Assembly (NCBI GenBank): GCA_013368325.1 | Contig: JAACJK010000163.1 | Coordinates: 1,054,001-1,118,000, forward strand | From: Ephemerocybe angulata | Taxonomy: Eukaryota; Basidiomycota; Agaricomycetes; Agaricales; Psathyrellaceae | DNA: 64,000 bases | Reading direction: 5' to 3' | Part shown: positions 54,063 through 64,000 of the stretch, piece by piece | Position numbering within the stretch: position 1 is the first letter of the stretch | How the letters are laid out: the number at the start of each line of letters is the position of its first letter | Made by a program: the position numbers and the translations under genes | Notes under the pieces: generated by a model | Seen by the model: only the letters and a program-made list of their open reading frames with translations | What the model was told of the DNA's origin: nothing | Database searches by the model: none

Positions 54063-57000
54063 ATGAACGAGTTGTCCAGAAAGCGCCCACACGCCGACGA
54101 TGGAGATCTCACTGTCGCAAAGAAACGGGTCCTGACGGGCACAAACGGCACCCCGCAAGTCAACGGCCATTCTGACCAGACCGAGGATGAGCAGTTATTT
54201 CAGGCCAATCTCGAGGTGAGCTTCCTCTTCTAATGGAAAGCCCGGGCAGAGCAGCTGATGGAGCGAGGTGTAGAAATTCAGGAAGGAGGCCATCTGGAGG
54301 CGGATGAAGCACTATCAACGAGAGAATGAGAGGAACTCGGCGAAGATCGAGGACTTGGAGCGTCAGAAAACGAGGTGCGAGGCGAATGTTGCAGCCATGG
54401 CTGCATGCTGGGCACAGGTAAGAGAATAGAGTAGAGGAGAATGGTCTGCGACAGCCTTGACTGAACGCGATGTTTGTCTTTTCAGATCCTCCAAACCCTT
54501 CAAGTATTCGTCAAGTCGGATGACCTGTCTCCAAGTAATATCCAAGCCAAAGGTAGCTTTATAACGTTATGGCTTCTGCATTTCATCACTGACCCTTGAT
54601 ACGAAGACGTGTTTGATGTTACCGCACACGTCGAGGAGGACACACTCCCTGAATTTGAAGATGCTTTAGGCAGGACTGCGACTGCAACCGAAGCGCTTGT
54701 ACACAAGCTGATAGAGTCGGGAGGTTCAGAGGGCTCAATAGCATGGAAGAAGAACCACTTTGAAGAGTTACAGCAGTCTCAAACAGAGGTACGGTAACAC
54801 TTCGGACACTATCGTCCGACGCGTTTGCGCTAATTGCGCTTATTAGTGCGCTGCTCTACGATCTCAATTAGGTCTTCTGAAGAAGCAGTTGGATGACTGC
54901 ACGTCCGACAAAGACAAATATCACGCCGAACTCGTTGCAGCTGAAAATCGAGCAGAACGGGCTCAAAGTGAATCCGTGCAGTTAGCCCATCCACAGAAGG
55001 CAACTTCCAAGGCGGCCACACCAAGGGAAGGCGAAACTCCAACGACAACGACAGCATCATCATCAGAGGATAAAGAACGCAAGCCGTCCTCTCCTTCAGT
55101 GAGTGGTTCGGTTCTTATTCATGGTGGGAGTTCTAATACTGAATCACATTATTTCGCTTTCTAATCTTCCTACCAGATACCGTCACAGGGTTCAACGCCT
55201 GCACCAGAATCACACCCGCTTTCGCTCTTGCCAGAGAGTGTGAAACTTTGGGAAAACAGGATCGAACAGCTAGAGGCTGAAAACCTTAGGTTAAAGCAAG
55301 AATTATTTGAAAGGCCAGAGGTATGTTACAATATTTATGGTCATCGCGATGGATGGACATGACTTCTAACAAAATGGGCTCACTAGAAACGGGCAATTCA
55401 CCATACCAACAGCGATGAACTTTCAGGTCTGAGACGGTGCCTAACGTCGACCGACGCCCAGCTTACGGAAGTGCAAGAGGAGCTTAAGCAGGTTTTAGCT
55501 TGCCGTGAAGAATGGAAGCAGTCTGTATTGGTATGTGCTTTGAAAACGATAAAGTTGGAACGAACTTTAACTGATTTACGCGTGTAGGCTGCTCAAGAAT
55601 CTGTTATCGACAACTTGAGAGCAATGATGGTGCGACGCGACAACGAGAACACGCGGCTGCGTGAACAGCGCGACCAATCTCAAGCAGAGCTCCTCGAACG
55701 GAAGCAGAAGGACGGTATCAAGTGGAATGCGCAGCAAGAGCTGAAAAGCCTTGTGGACATCCAAAATGTGCGCTTATTCTGGACCATTGGCAACCAGGAT
55801 CGGTACTGACGTTGATTGGTATCTATAGGAACGAATATCTGCATTCAAATCTGAGCTCAGTCGGTGTAAAGCTCGGCTGGCTGCGAAGGAGGGAGATGGA
55901 GACCTCCTGCGGTTCTTTCTTCAGGGCAAACCAGAAGAGGAGCACCTCATCGAGGAGCTCAAGGCGCTGAAAGCGGACGCGGAGGTTCGCGCGCAGGCGG
56001 CTGAAGCTGCACTCTCCAAGATTGTTCAAGGAGAGCCTTCGACATCCGCAGAACACGCAACCCTAGTGAAGCTGCAGGTGGAAGCAGAGGAAAAGGTGGT
56101 GCGGTTGACAAGGGAGCTGGAGGAGCTCAGGACGGTGTTTGGAGTTGACGCTTTAACCGTCCCTCCAGACGTTTCGAAGCTGAACGACCAAATTCGGGCG
56201 CAAGGGAAGGAACTCGAGCGACTGCGACTGCTTCAGGAGAAGAGCGAGCAGGGCGAAGCCGATCTTTACAAGACCATCAACGACCTCTCCGATGGACACG
56301 ACGCCCTTCTGGAGAAAGTCAAGGACAAGGTATTCCAGTTGCACTATCAGGAGGAGAAACTGAGCAAGGCGATTGTGGAGAAGGCGAAGAGCGAGAACAA
56401 GTTCTACGCCGCGATGCGTGACAAGGAGGCTTTGGAAGCTGAGCGGAAGACGCTAATACGGACCCAGGAGAAGTGGATGAATATGGCGCAGACCAGAGAG
56501 GACCAAGTGGGTGTCATTGACAAGTTAAGGGTGCGTTTTGAGTGGGCCAATCTCGTGAAATATGTGGAGCTGATTGAGCCATGTCTAGCAAACGCTTCAA
56601 GATGAGCTTTTCAAGGAGAAAGCGGCCAGGGAACGAGGGCAACGAATACTTGGGAATGTTGAGGGGATGAGACTTGACGCGGAGGCAAGGCTGAAGGGCG
56701 GTGAAGAGGCCTGCAAAGCCCAGGCTGAGCTCTTGAAGGCCGAAGCCGAGAAATACACCAAGGGTCTCAAGGCGCTTCGCTTGAAGGAAGCTGAATGGGA
56801 CAGTACGAAGAAGCAGCTTGAAGAGCAGGTGCAGAAGCTCAAACAAGATGTGGCTGCAGGCGCCGCGCACAAACACGATCGGCATAGTTCGAAGAATGGG
56901 AGAGATGAGGAGTACCAGTCGATGCGGTCGCTTTTGATGTGCTCGACGTGCGACTCAAATTTCAGGTCTGTTATTGTTACGAAGTGCATGCATAGTGAGT

Positions 57001-57159
57001 GGCGTCTTGCCTTGACTTGATGGGAATGAACTGACATGTGTGCGTGCAGCGTTCTGTAAACCGTGTATAGACGCCCGGATATCCACGCGGCAGCGGAAAT
57101 GCCCAGCGTGCGGTGTGGCATTTGCACAGAGCGACGTGTCGACACTGTATATGCAGTAG
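54063..57159 (+). CDS. BRE1: E3 ubiquitin ligase BRE1
   Basis: Nuclear ligase that, with RAD6, monoubiquitinates histone H2B during transcription. Eleven exons: 54063-54215, 54274-54417, 54486-54552, 54607-54788, 54847-55098, 55177-55320, 55387-55530, 55588-55767, 55829-56530, 56589-56994, 57050-57159; 827 residues. It starts MNELSRKRPHADDGDL with a bipartite nuclear signal, continues as coiled coil almost throughout, and ends in the RING: LLMCSTCDSNFRSVIVTKCM, HTFCKPCIDARI, RKCPACGVAF. The RING is split by the last intron and rejoined in frame. An in-frame ATG at 54018 would add 15 residues, but the chosen start looks more like other BRE1 proteins. Confidence 0.93.
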
Positions 57160-57696
57160 TCGTTCATTCGTTCAAAGATCGAGACTGGTTTAGATATCAT
57201 TATTTGTTTCGATTTCTCTGTCCGTGTCCGTATACTTAATAGGACATCTCCCCGGTACTGCAGGAACCTTCATCCCGACTCTGCCTTTCTCTGTCTCTTC
57301 CCTCTCTCACTTACCATACATCACACACATACATATCATCTGTTATTCTCCAGCTTTATCTTTCTTTCTCATCCACTGTTGTCCTTACGCTGTCTGTTCA
57401 CGTTCCGCCTCGATACCTCTCCGCTTGTTTAGTATAATCTATCCCATGATAAGTTCTTCTGTCGGACGTTCGTGTGCATGTTCTCCTTCAGAACGTCGTG
57501 TTCCACACTCAAGTCCTCCTGGAGCACGCAGTTCGAAGTTCGAAGTCGCTAGGGGTGTATGGGCGCCAAGCTGGCGTGATCATGCCATTTCGCTGATTAC
57601 TTCAGCAGAAAAGATAGCACTATTAAATTTAAGCAGATCGCGGTCATCCCGCTTCACCTTGATTAATCCCCCCTCTCCTCCTCAACTTACCCGAAC
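57160..57696. other. Intergenic, no gene seen
   Basis: 537 bp between BRE1 and the phosphatase gene, with C/T-rich stretches at 57290-57440 typical of a fungal promoter. The frame at 57224-57778 has no family resemblance. Confidence 0.35.
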
Positions 57697-58759
57697 ATGG
57701 CACCCGTCGACAAGCAGCTCGTCGTCTTCGACTTTGACTGGTACGTGTCTCCACTACCTCAAGTGTAAGCGCCTCTGATGTTCGGTCGGTCGCGCATTGC
57801 AGGTCCATGGCGGATCAGGACACCGACCGGTGGATCTTCGAAGTGCTTGCCCCTGACCTCCGCCGCAAAATGAAGACGCTCAAGGACGAGGTTCAGTGGA
57901 CTGACTTGGTGTAAGATACCATGCCCCCTCTTGCTGCATTTATGTGCGTAGTAGGGAATGACAACTCAAATGCACGCGTCAAGGGCACAGTCGCTGAGGG
58001 AGGCTCATGCGCGGGGTATCAAGCGGGAGCAGATCGAGAATGCGTTGAGGATTATGCCTTTCGTGCGTATCGACGTCTCGTGTTCTTCGGGTCTGTTGCT
58101 TATATCTATGGGTATATTGTAGCATCCCGCGATGGCCCGTGGTGTCGATAACTTGAAGAAGACGGGGCGAACGACCTTCCTCTGCCTCTCCAACTCCAAC
58201 TCCGTCTTCATCTCCACCATCCTCGAGGTTCGCACCCCCTCCCCCCTCCCCACACAAAGCACGTCCCTAACCCCACAATCCTTTCTTTTATTTTATAGGA
58301 CAAGAAGCTCACGCACATCTTCGACGAAGTCATCACCAACCCCGCGGAGTGGAAAGACGAGCTCCTGAGCCTGCGCCGGCGCGTCGACCCCGCAGGCACA
58401 CAGCACACCTGCAGCGTCGGGTGCAGCCCCAACATGTGCAAGGGCGAGGAGCTCGAGGCGTTCCTCGCCAGGGCCGGGAAGGAGTTCGACCGCGTCGTCT
58501 ATGTCGGCGATGGCAGCAACGATTTCTGCCCCATCCTCCGTATGCGAGAGTCAGTCGTTGTTTTCTCTCCTTTCAACAATATCCTTTCTACCAGGTTCTG
58601 ACGTTTATTGTTAATTGTAGGCAAGATTTGGTGTTGTGCCGAAGCCATCGTGGGCTGTCGAGCCGTATTGCGAAGGAGGGCAAGGAGAAGGGTCTCAAGC
58701 CCACGATCCAGTACTGGGCCGGAGCCTGGGAGGTCGAAGAGATCTTTGCCACCCTCTAG
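57697..58759 (+). CDS. PHOSPHO-type HAD phosphatase
   Basis: Six exons: 57697-57740, 57803-57910, 57984-58062, 58123-58227, 58299-58549, 58621-58759; 241 residues. HAD motif I is VVFDFDWSMADQDTD (DxD nucleophile, split by intron 1), motif II is LCLSNSNS, and motif III/IV is VVYVGDGSNDFCP. The HTCSVGCSPNMCKG segment is typical of the family that includes animal PHOSPHO1/2 (phosphoethanolamine/phosphocholine or pyridoxal phosphate phosphatases). The exact substrate is not set by sequence. The C-terminal exon is joined through a GTCAGT donor. It is convergent with COY1. Confidence 0.88.
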
Positions 58760-59171
58760 AGTCCAGAATCCAGAGTGGAATGTCATCGGTGGCGAGGTCA
58801 CGGTAGAAGAATGACAAAGGAAGGAGGGCGCTTAGAATAGCTCGAGTGGCGCAACCCTTTCATGTGCGCGGATCTAACAGGAAGGAAGGAATATGGAATG
58901 CTTGTATCATAGAACTTGGAGAACTTGGCTTGTCAATCAAATCGCGCTCTAACGGCGTGAGTACTTGAGTGGAAACTGGAATTGGGAACTCCTTGGTGGG
59001 CTGCGCTTGCAAGCAATTAAGAGGGAAATGAAAGTCTCCTAGCATTAACATAACATAAACATACTCTATGCACCAGCCCAGTCAGTCCGTGTGTCCATGT
59101 CAATGGTATCTCCTCCACCTGGTAATAAACGACGATCCAGCGTCAGAATCTACAAATTCCTAGCCGCCATT
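58760..59171. other. Convergent intergenic region
   Basis: 412 bp between the stop of the phosphatase and the stop of COY1. It should contain both terminators. No gene seen. Confidence 0.3.
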
Positions 59172-61719
59172 CTACGGATGATACGGGTTTGGTTGCACGG
59201 TCAAGTGGTCCTGTGAACTCGCCGTACACGAATATGAGGTGTACATGACGAGGACGTGCAGCCCAATGGCATAAATGAAGAAGAGCGTTCGGGCTCTCCG
59301 ACTGCCCATGATCGGCCGAGTGAGGAGGAGGACAGTACGCTCGAGTGGGTTGAGCGACTGATACCCGCGCGTTTGTTCCTATGAAGCGACAAAAGCGAGT
59401 CAGAAAAAGGCTTGGGACATTTGTAGAGAGATGAGTTGCTTACCCGGCCTCGGAATGCCTCAAACGGATTGATCGTCTCCTCGTACCTCGTCTGGTATTT
59501 GCTCACACTCTCATGCTCCGTCCCAGCCGTAGGGTACATCTCCAACCCCGATCCAGGTCTACTCCCCCCATTCGCACCCGCACCTCCAGCATACGGATTC
59601 CCCGCAGCACTCGACCCCGCATCCTCGCGGTAGCTCTGCATATACCTGACCTTCTCGTAGAGCTTGAGGTTGTCCGCCTGCAGACTCTTGACCTCCGCAC
59701 GGAGTTCGGATATCGTCTGGTAGTGCTTGCGCAGCTCTTCTTCGAGCTCGGCGTTGCGCTGGCGGAACCGGTCGCGCTGGGAGGTGACGATGGGTAGGAT
59801 GGAGGTGTCGGCGGAGGGCGCTGCGAAGGGGATGGGGGTCGAGCGGGAGGGAGGGTCTGAGGAGCCTGAAAGTGCCTTTTTGGTGTTCCCCAGATCCAGG
59901 CCGGCGAGGAGGTCGTCGTCGTCGCCCAACCCTTCTGGAAGTTCAAGTCCGACATTCGGTTGCTTTCCTTTACCCTTCCCGTTGGATATATTCGCTGCTT
60001 GGGGATTTGAAAGTGCGTTGTGTTCGGTATGGTCGATGGAGAAGAGGTCGTTCTCGAGCTTGTCGTTTAGGTCTTTCTGCTTTTGAAGCTCTGCGGACGT
60101 CAAGTCCAGCTTTTGTTCGACATTGCGGAGCGACTCTTGCAGCTCGCCGTGTAGAATCTTTCGCGGGAGTCAGGAAGGTGAGAAAGCTAGAATAATAAAT
60201 GTACTCACTCGGAACTTGGTCAGCTCTTCCTGCATCCTCCTGTTCTTGCTCGCCAGGAGCGTCTCAAGGGATGTCCCGTGCTGGTGATTCGCCTTGTCCG
60301 CATTGGGGTCGGGAAGGTGCAAGCCCAATCCATTCCCATTCGCCAGCCCCTCCTCATCTGCCTCCTCGTCCAGCCCGGAGAACTCGACATACTTCATGAT
60401 ATCCAGCTCGCGTTTGATTTCGTCATAGTCGCTCAGGGCGTTCAACCGGACCTTCAACCCCTCAATTTCCCCAGCCCGCTTCTGCAAGTCGGCCCCGAGT
60501 TGTTCGACCTTCTTGCTCGCGTTCTGCTCGATCTCGTGGGTCGCGGCTTTCTGGCCTTCAAGCAGGCGTGAGAGGCGCTCGGTTTCGAACTCGAGGTCGG
60601 ATATTTGGGATTCGAGATCCTTGACGCTGATAGCGAGTGCGGGGTTAGGGGTGCTGAAGGTGCAGAAAGGTTAAGAGCTCACCGGTCGGAGGTCTCGTTT
60701 CCACTGCGCAGGGTCTCTATTTCAGCGCGCAGGATCTCGTTGCGCCGTTCGACGGTTGCGATGCGGCTGTTGGCGCGGTCGAGGTCGGCGACGATCATGT
60801 CCACTTCTGCGAGTTTCGAGAAGACTTCTTGGTCTGGGACGGAGTTGGTACTTGTATGGTATTTGCAGTGACCAGGGCTTACCTTGGCGCTGGCTGTGGT
60901 CGATGAGTTTGGCCTGGTTCGAGTCGTGCGAGGCGCGGAGGTCCCGGAGTTGGGTGTTGGCAAGGGTAATCTGTTTCTGGAGGTCCTGTTCACTGGGGGG
61001 CCGTAAGTACCATCCATACCGAGGATCAGAATTTACGCACCGCTCCTCGTAGTTCCTAATCCGCTCGTCGTATGTCGCGTGAAGCTCGTTGGCCTTTCCA
61101 GCGACCTTCTCCTGGATCATGTCGTCCATCTGTAGGATTGTATTAGTACACGTCGAAACGATACCGTGGACACGCACCTTGTGCTCTAGTTGCTCCACCT
61201 TGAGGTCGAGCTTCTTCTTGCTGGCCTCGAGCGAAGGCAGGTCCGTGAGCTTCTTGCGGAGCTCTGCATTCTCTTCGCGCAAGCGATTCAGCTCGTCCTC
61301 GCGCTCCAACGCCTCTGTGACCCTGACAGCTTGGTCTACGGCGGCCTCGAGCAGCGGGTACGGGTCAGGGGCCTCCGCGAGGACCTTGTAGACATGGAGG
61401 AAAGCATTGTCGGAGCTCTTGCAACGCTTCGTGATATTGTCGATCTCTGTCTGGTACGCCTTGAGCAGGCCCTTGACTGCATTGAGCTTCTCCGCGTCTG
61501 GGAGCTTTTTGAATTCTGCGCCGGGTCAGTGGGGTCCAGAACGGTCGTTCCGTGCGACGCACCCTTGGTCTTGTCCGCAAGCGCCTTGCGGCCGAGCAAG
61601 CCCTCCTTCTGGTTATCGACGATTTCTATGCCCTGGACGTCGAGCTTCTTCTGCAGCTCTGCGAGGTTGATCGTGCGCCATGTCTCGAGCGCAGCGGCAA
61701 AGTTGGATGACGACGCCAT
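59172..61719 (-). CDS. COY1: Golgi tethering protein COY1/CASP
   Basis: Golgi membrane protein with a long cytosolic coiled coil and a C-terminal tail anchor, involved in intra-Golgi vesicle tethering. Eight exons: 61719-61563, 61515-61178, 61129-61041, 60992-60883, 60833-60683, 60626-60209, 60157-59444, 59378-59172; 727 residues. Conserved parts: FAAALETWRTINLAELQKKL and VDNQKEGLLGRKALADKTK at the N-terminus; TSQRDRFRQRNAELEEELRK, LYEKVRYMQSY and ETINPFEAFRGREQTRGYQS near the C-terminus; then LNPLERTVLLLTRPIMGSRR and the membrane helix TLFFIYAIGLHVLVMYTSY. It is divergent from the uS9m gene with only 118 bp between. Confidence 0.93.
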
Positions 61720-61837
61720 TGGAATGGTCGGACCTGGGCTTGGCGCTCGCCGCTAGCAGGTCAATATCGGGCCACGTGACGGCCACCAACTTTTCCGAGT
61801 CCGGCGTTTGGCGCCAACGGATACGCTCCTGGCCACC

Positions 61838-62935
61838 ATGTCGCTGCTCCGCTCGACCACCGCCAGAACCCGCTTCTCGCTGCCTGCGACGACGAGCACC
61901 CACTTCCGCAGCATCCAGACAGCCACCAACCGCAACCAGGACAGCGACCGCCGCCAGGGGCCCGTCAAGGTCTCCCCCACGTCGCCAAGCTTCTACACGA
62001 GCCGACCCGTCTTCTACGACCAGGTTGCCCAGCTCGAGCGCGCCATTGCGACGACGGGTGCCGCCCTCCGACGCGCACAGCTCCTCCCCCTCCCCGCCTT
62101 CGCCAAAGCCAGCCTTCCCCCGCCCCAGAACGTCTGGCAGTCCAAGGAGGAACTTGGGGAGACCTTCAAGACCAAAATTAACCTCACCCGATACCGCAAG
62201 ATCACCACCCTCCTCAATGAGCTGAGCGAGTTCCACCGCATTGCGAACGCCGCGGGCGTCGCCGACATTTCGCAGAAAATCCACGCTGTGGTGTCGCTGT
62301 TCGAGAGTGACAAGAAGGAGGCGTATCTCGCGAGGGGGAAGAAGAAGCCTGTGGTGCTGGACGCGTATGGCAGGTCGTATACTCTCGGAAAGCGGAAGAC
62401 GAGCTCTGCGAGAGTGTGGATGATCCCGGTGCAGGCCCCCGAGCCCACCACCGTCCCCGAAGGCGCCCAGTCGAAGAAGTCAACACCCCCAACTGTCCCA
62501 ATGACTACTATCCTTGTCAACAACCTTCCCCTGAACGAGTTCTTCCCCCTGCCAGCAGACAGGGAGCGGGTTACACGGCCCCTCAAGGTCGCGGGGCTGC
62601 TGGGCAAGTTCAATGTGTTCGCTATCGTCCGAAGTGGTGGGACTACGGGGCAATCCGGTGCACTCGCCCATGGTATCTCCAAAGGTATTGTCGCACACGA
62701 GCCCGCACTGGAAGTCCTCTTCAAGAAAGGTACGCTGTATTCATTGTATCTTGGGAAGGGCTCTGCTCATACTTTTACCGCCTCCCAGCCAAACTCACTC
62801 GCCGTGATCCTCGTATGGTCGAACGTAAAAAGACTGGACTCGCCAAGGCTCGCAAGGCCGTACGTTGCTTTCCCTCTCGCTGCGTTCCAGGATACTTACT
62901 TGTCTTCCTCGCAGTATACCTGGGTCAAGCGTTAG
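61838..62935 (+). CDS. MRPS9: Mitochondrial small-subunit ribosomal protein uS9m (MRPS9)
   Basis: Three exons: 61838-62729, 62789-62859, 62915-62935; 327 residues. The first 40 residues are Arg/Ser/Thr-rich without acids (MSLLRSTTARTRFSLPATTS), a typical mitochondrial targeting sequence. The S9 core is in the C-terminal half: YGRSYTLGKRKTSSARVWMI, ILVNNLPLNEFF, VFAIVRSGGTTGQSGALAHG, LTRRDPRMVERKKTGLAKAR. It ends in the invariant YTWVKR, made by a 21-nt last exon; this tail reaches the decoding site and touches P-site tRNA. The start is the first in-frame ATG before the presequence. Confidence 0.93.
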   Translation: MSLLRSTTARTRFSLPATTSTHFRSIQTATNRNQDSDRRQGPVKVSPTSPSFYTSRPVFYDQVAQLERAIATTGAALRRAQLLPLPAFAKASLPPPQNVWQSKEELGETFKTKINLTRYRKITTLLNELSEFHRIANAAGVADISQKIHAVVSLFESDKKEAYLARGKKKPVVLDAYGRSYTLGKRKTSSARVWMIPVQAPEPTTVPEGAQSKKSTPPTVPMTTILVNNLPLNEFFPLPADRERVTRPLKVAGLLGKFNVFAIVRSGGTTGQSGALAHGISKGIVAHEPALEVLFKKGTLYSLYLGKGSAHTFTASQPNSLAVILVWSNVKRLDSPRLARPYVAFPLAAFQDTYLSSSQYTWVKR

Positions 62936-63227
62936 TTCGTCGACATTACTACTACGGGCGGAGCAACACCCTTCACATCGACCTAGTTTTCCACTCTGCA
63001 TCAATAGAGTTACCCATTACACGCATGCTAATAATATTTCTACTAACCAAAACCTGCCTGCTACACCCAATGAGTGGCGTGCCTGTCTCTCAAACTTTCC
63101 AGGATGAAGATATCGATTCATTCAACATAAGAACAGCAAAATCAAATTGAAGAAAGCGTCGAGGTATGTATAGAGAGCGGAAGGGAATAAATAGGAGAGA
63201 GGGGTATAACTCTTCCTTCGCGAGCAT
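62936..63227. other. Convergent intergenic region
   Basis: 292 bp between the uS9m stop and the SDR stop. Terminator regions; no gene seen. Confidence 0.3.
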
Positions 63228-64000
63228 TCAGGTGCTATTACCACCCCGATTGGCTGGATACGCTTGTACTATCTCCAGGACTCGTCCATCGACCTTGGAA
63301 AGCTCGAGCACGAGGTCGTTCTATGCCAGGAAGTCAACCTCCTTCCCAGCACTCAAAACCTGAAGAAACGGATCTCACCCAGAGCTTGTCCCTCCTTTTC
63401 TTTCCTTCCTCTCCTAGAACATAGTCACCAGGCTCATCCGCTTTGTGCAGATTAATGTATGCCCCCCGCAGCGTGTCAATCTTCTCCTCGCCTCCGACCG
63501 CGGCATAGACAAGCTGGCGAGCGCCTTTTTCGGTTGAGCGCCCCAGAATGGCCTTCGCGATCCTGTCTGCTTGCGCCTGGGCAGCGCTGGCGTTTCTGGC
63601 TAGATCGGAGTAGCAGTATCCCGGGGTGACCGTGTTTACGACCACGGGTGTCTCCTTCAGTAGCTCTGATAGGGATAGGGTGAAGAAGACGTTCAAAACT
63701 GGATGAGGTCGGTGAGTGCCACTGCGAAGCACCGTGAAGATATGGGCTCACGCTTTGTCTCAGAGTAGCGTGTGGCGCCTGGCATGATACTATCGCGGAG
63801 GGCGGAGATGTGTTAGCCGTCTATTTTTTCAAGTTTAAGGGGTTGGCTGGGACATACGCTGCACAGTATTCCCTGGAGTTGAGATGTTCGAAGGCGGACT
63901 GCCCTTCGTCGTAGGCCCTCTCGGGCAACGACACGTTGTAGTGCAGCTCGCTGGACACAACGACGATTCGAGGTCTAGCACCAGGGTACTTCATCGAAGT
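63228..64000 (-). CDS. Short-chain dehydrogenase/reductase, C-terminal part (runs off right edge)
   Basis: Four exons visible: 64000-63858 (partial), 63789-63752, 63698-63379, 63320-63228. The strand-5 serine region (RPRIVVVSSELHYNVSL) and the catalytic YxxxK (TRYSETKLLNV) are present, followed by NTVTPGYCYSDL and a C-terminus close to fungal SDRs of the retinol-dehydrogenase/WW-oxidoreductase-like kind (LVYAAVGGEE, GAYINLHKADEPGDYVLGEE). The NAD(P)-binding Gly-rich N-terminus lies outside the window. The last intron (63378-63321) is needed to reach a family-like end; unspliced, the frame stops soon. The substrate is unknown. Confidence 0.85.

Noticed and set aside
62014..62724. 236-codon minus-strand ORF
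   Set aside because: Antisense to the uS9m exon, whose family assignment is strong.

Overview
This window looks like chromosomal DNA of an Agaricomycete-type basidiomycete. The genes are dense, on both strands, and cut by many introns of about 45-70 bp with GT...AG borders. Conserved eukaryotic housekeeping genes sit beside families typical of mushroom-forming fungi: DUF6533 seven-helix proteins, F-box/LRR proteins, DUF6589 proteins and TPR proteins with an NLR-type N-terminus. All gene structures below were built by hand from reading frame, splice sites and remembered family patterns. No database search was run.

Left arm (1-9.4 kb): the start of an unrecognised gene leaves the left edge and is divergent from PEX5 (peroxisomal import receptor). 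ILV3 (dihydroxy-acid dehydratase, 19 exons) follows, then a single-span membrane protein and a RING plus TRAF-type zinc-finger protein on the minus strand.

Mobile region (10.2-20.8 kb): the most unusual part. A 6,015-bp element (10271-16285) is flanked by a perfect 9-bp target-site duplication and has about 100-bp terminal inverted repeats, each carrying a hairpin. It holds two convergent genes: a RecQ-type helicase and a 916-residue DUF6589 protein that may be a DDE-type transposase (inference). A 124-bp non-autonomous relative with the same ends lies at 44.3 kb. Two unrelated inverted-repeat elements follow at 17.6-18.9 kb and 19.9-20.7 kb; the second also has a perfect 9-bp duplication.

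Middle (21-43.6 kb): a DUF6533 membrane protein, a large NLR-like TPR protein with a C-terminal membrane helix, septin CDC11, a CLC chloride channel, a small unknown protein, TSR1 (40S biogenesis), RAD9 (9-1-1 checkpoint clamp, with MluI-box motifs in its promoter), an F-box protein, a bli-3-type flavin/PNPOx protein, a CDC26-like APC/C subunit and a PRA1-type Rab acceptor.

Right arm (46-64 kb): ERT1-type Zn2Cys6/PAS regulator, MTQ1 mitochondrial release-factor methyltransferase, a second F-box protein, a fused allantoicase-ureidoglycolate lyase (two consecutive steps of purine degradation on one chain), BRE1 (H2B ubiquitin ligase), a PHOSPHO-type HAD phosphatase, COY1/CASP Golgi protein, mitochondrial ribosomal protein uS9m, and a short-chain dehydrogenase running off the right edge. 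I saw no rRNA, convincing tRNA or CRISPR array.
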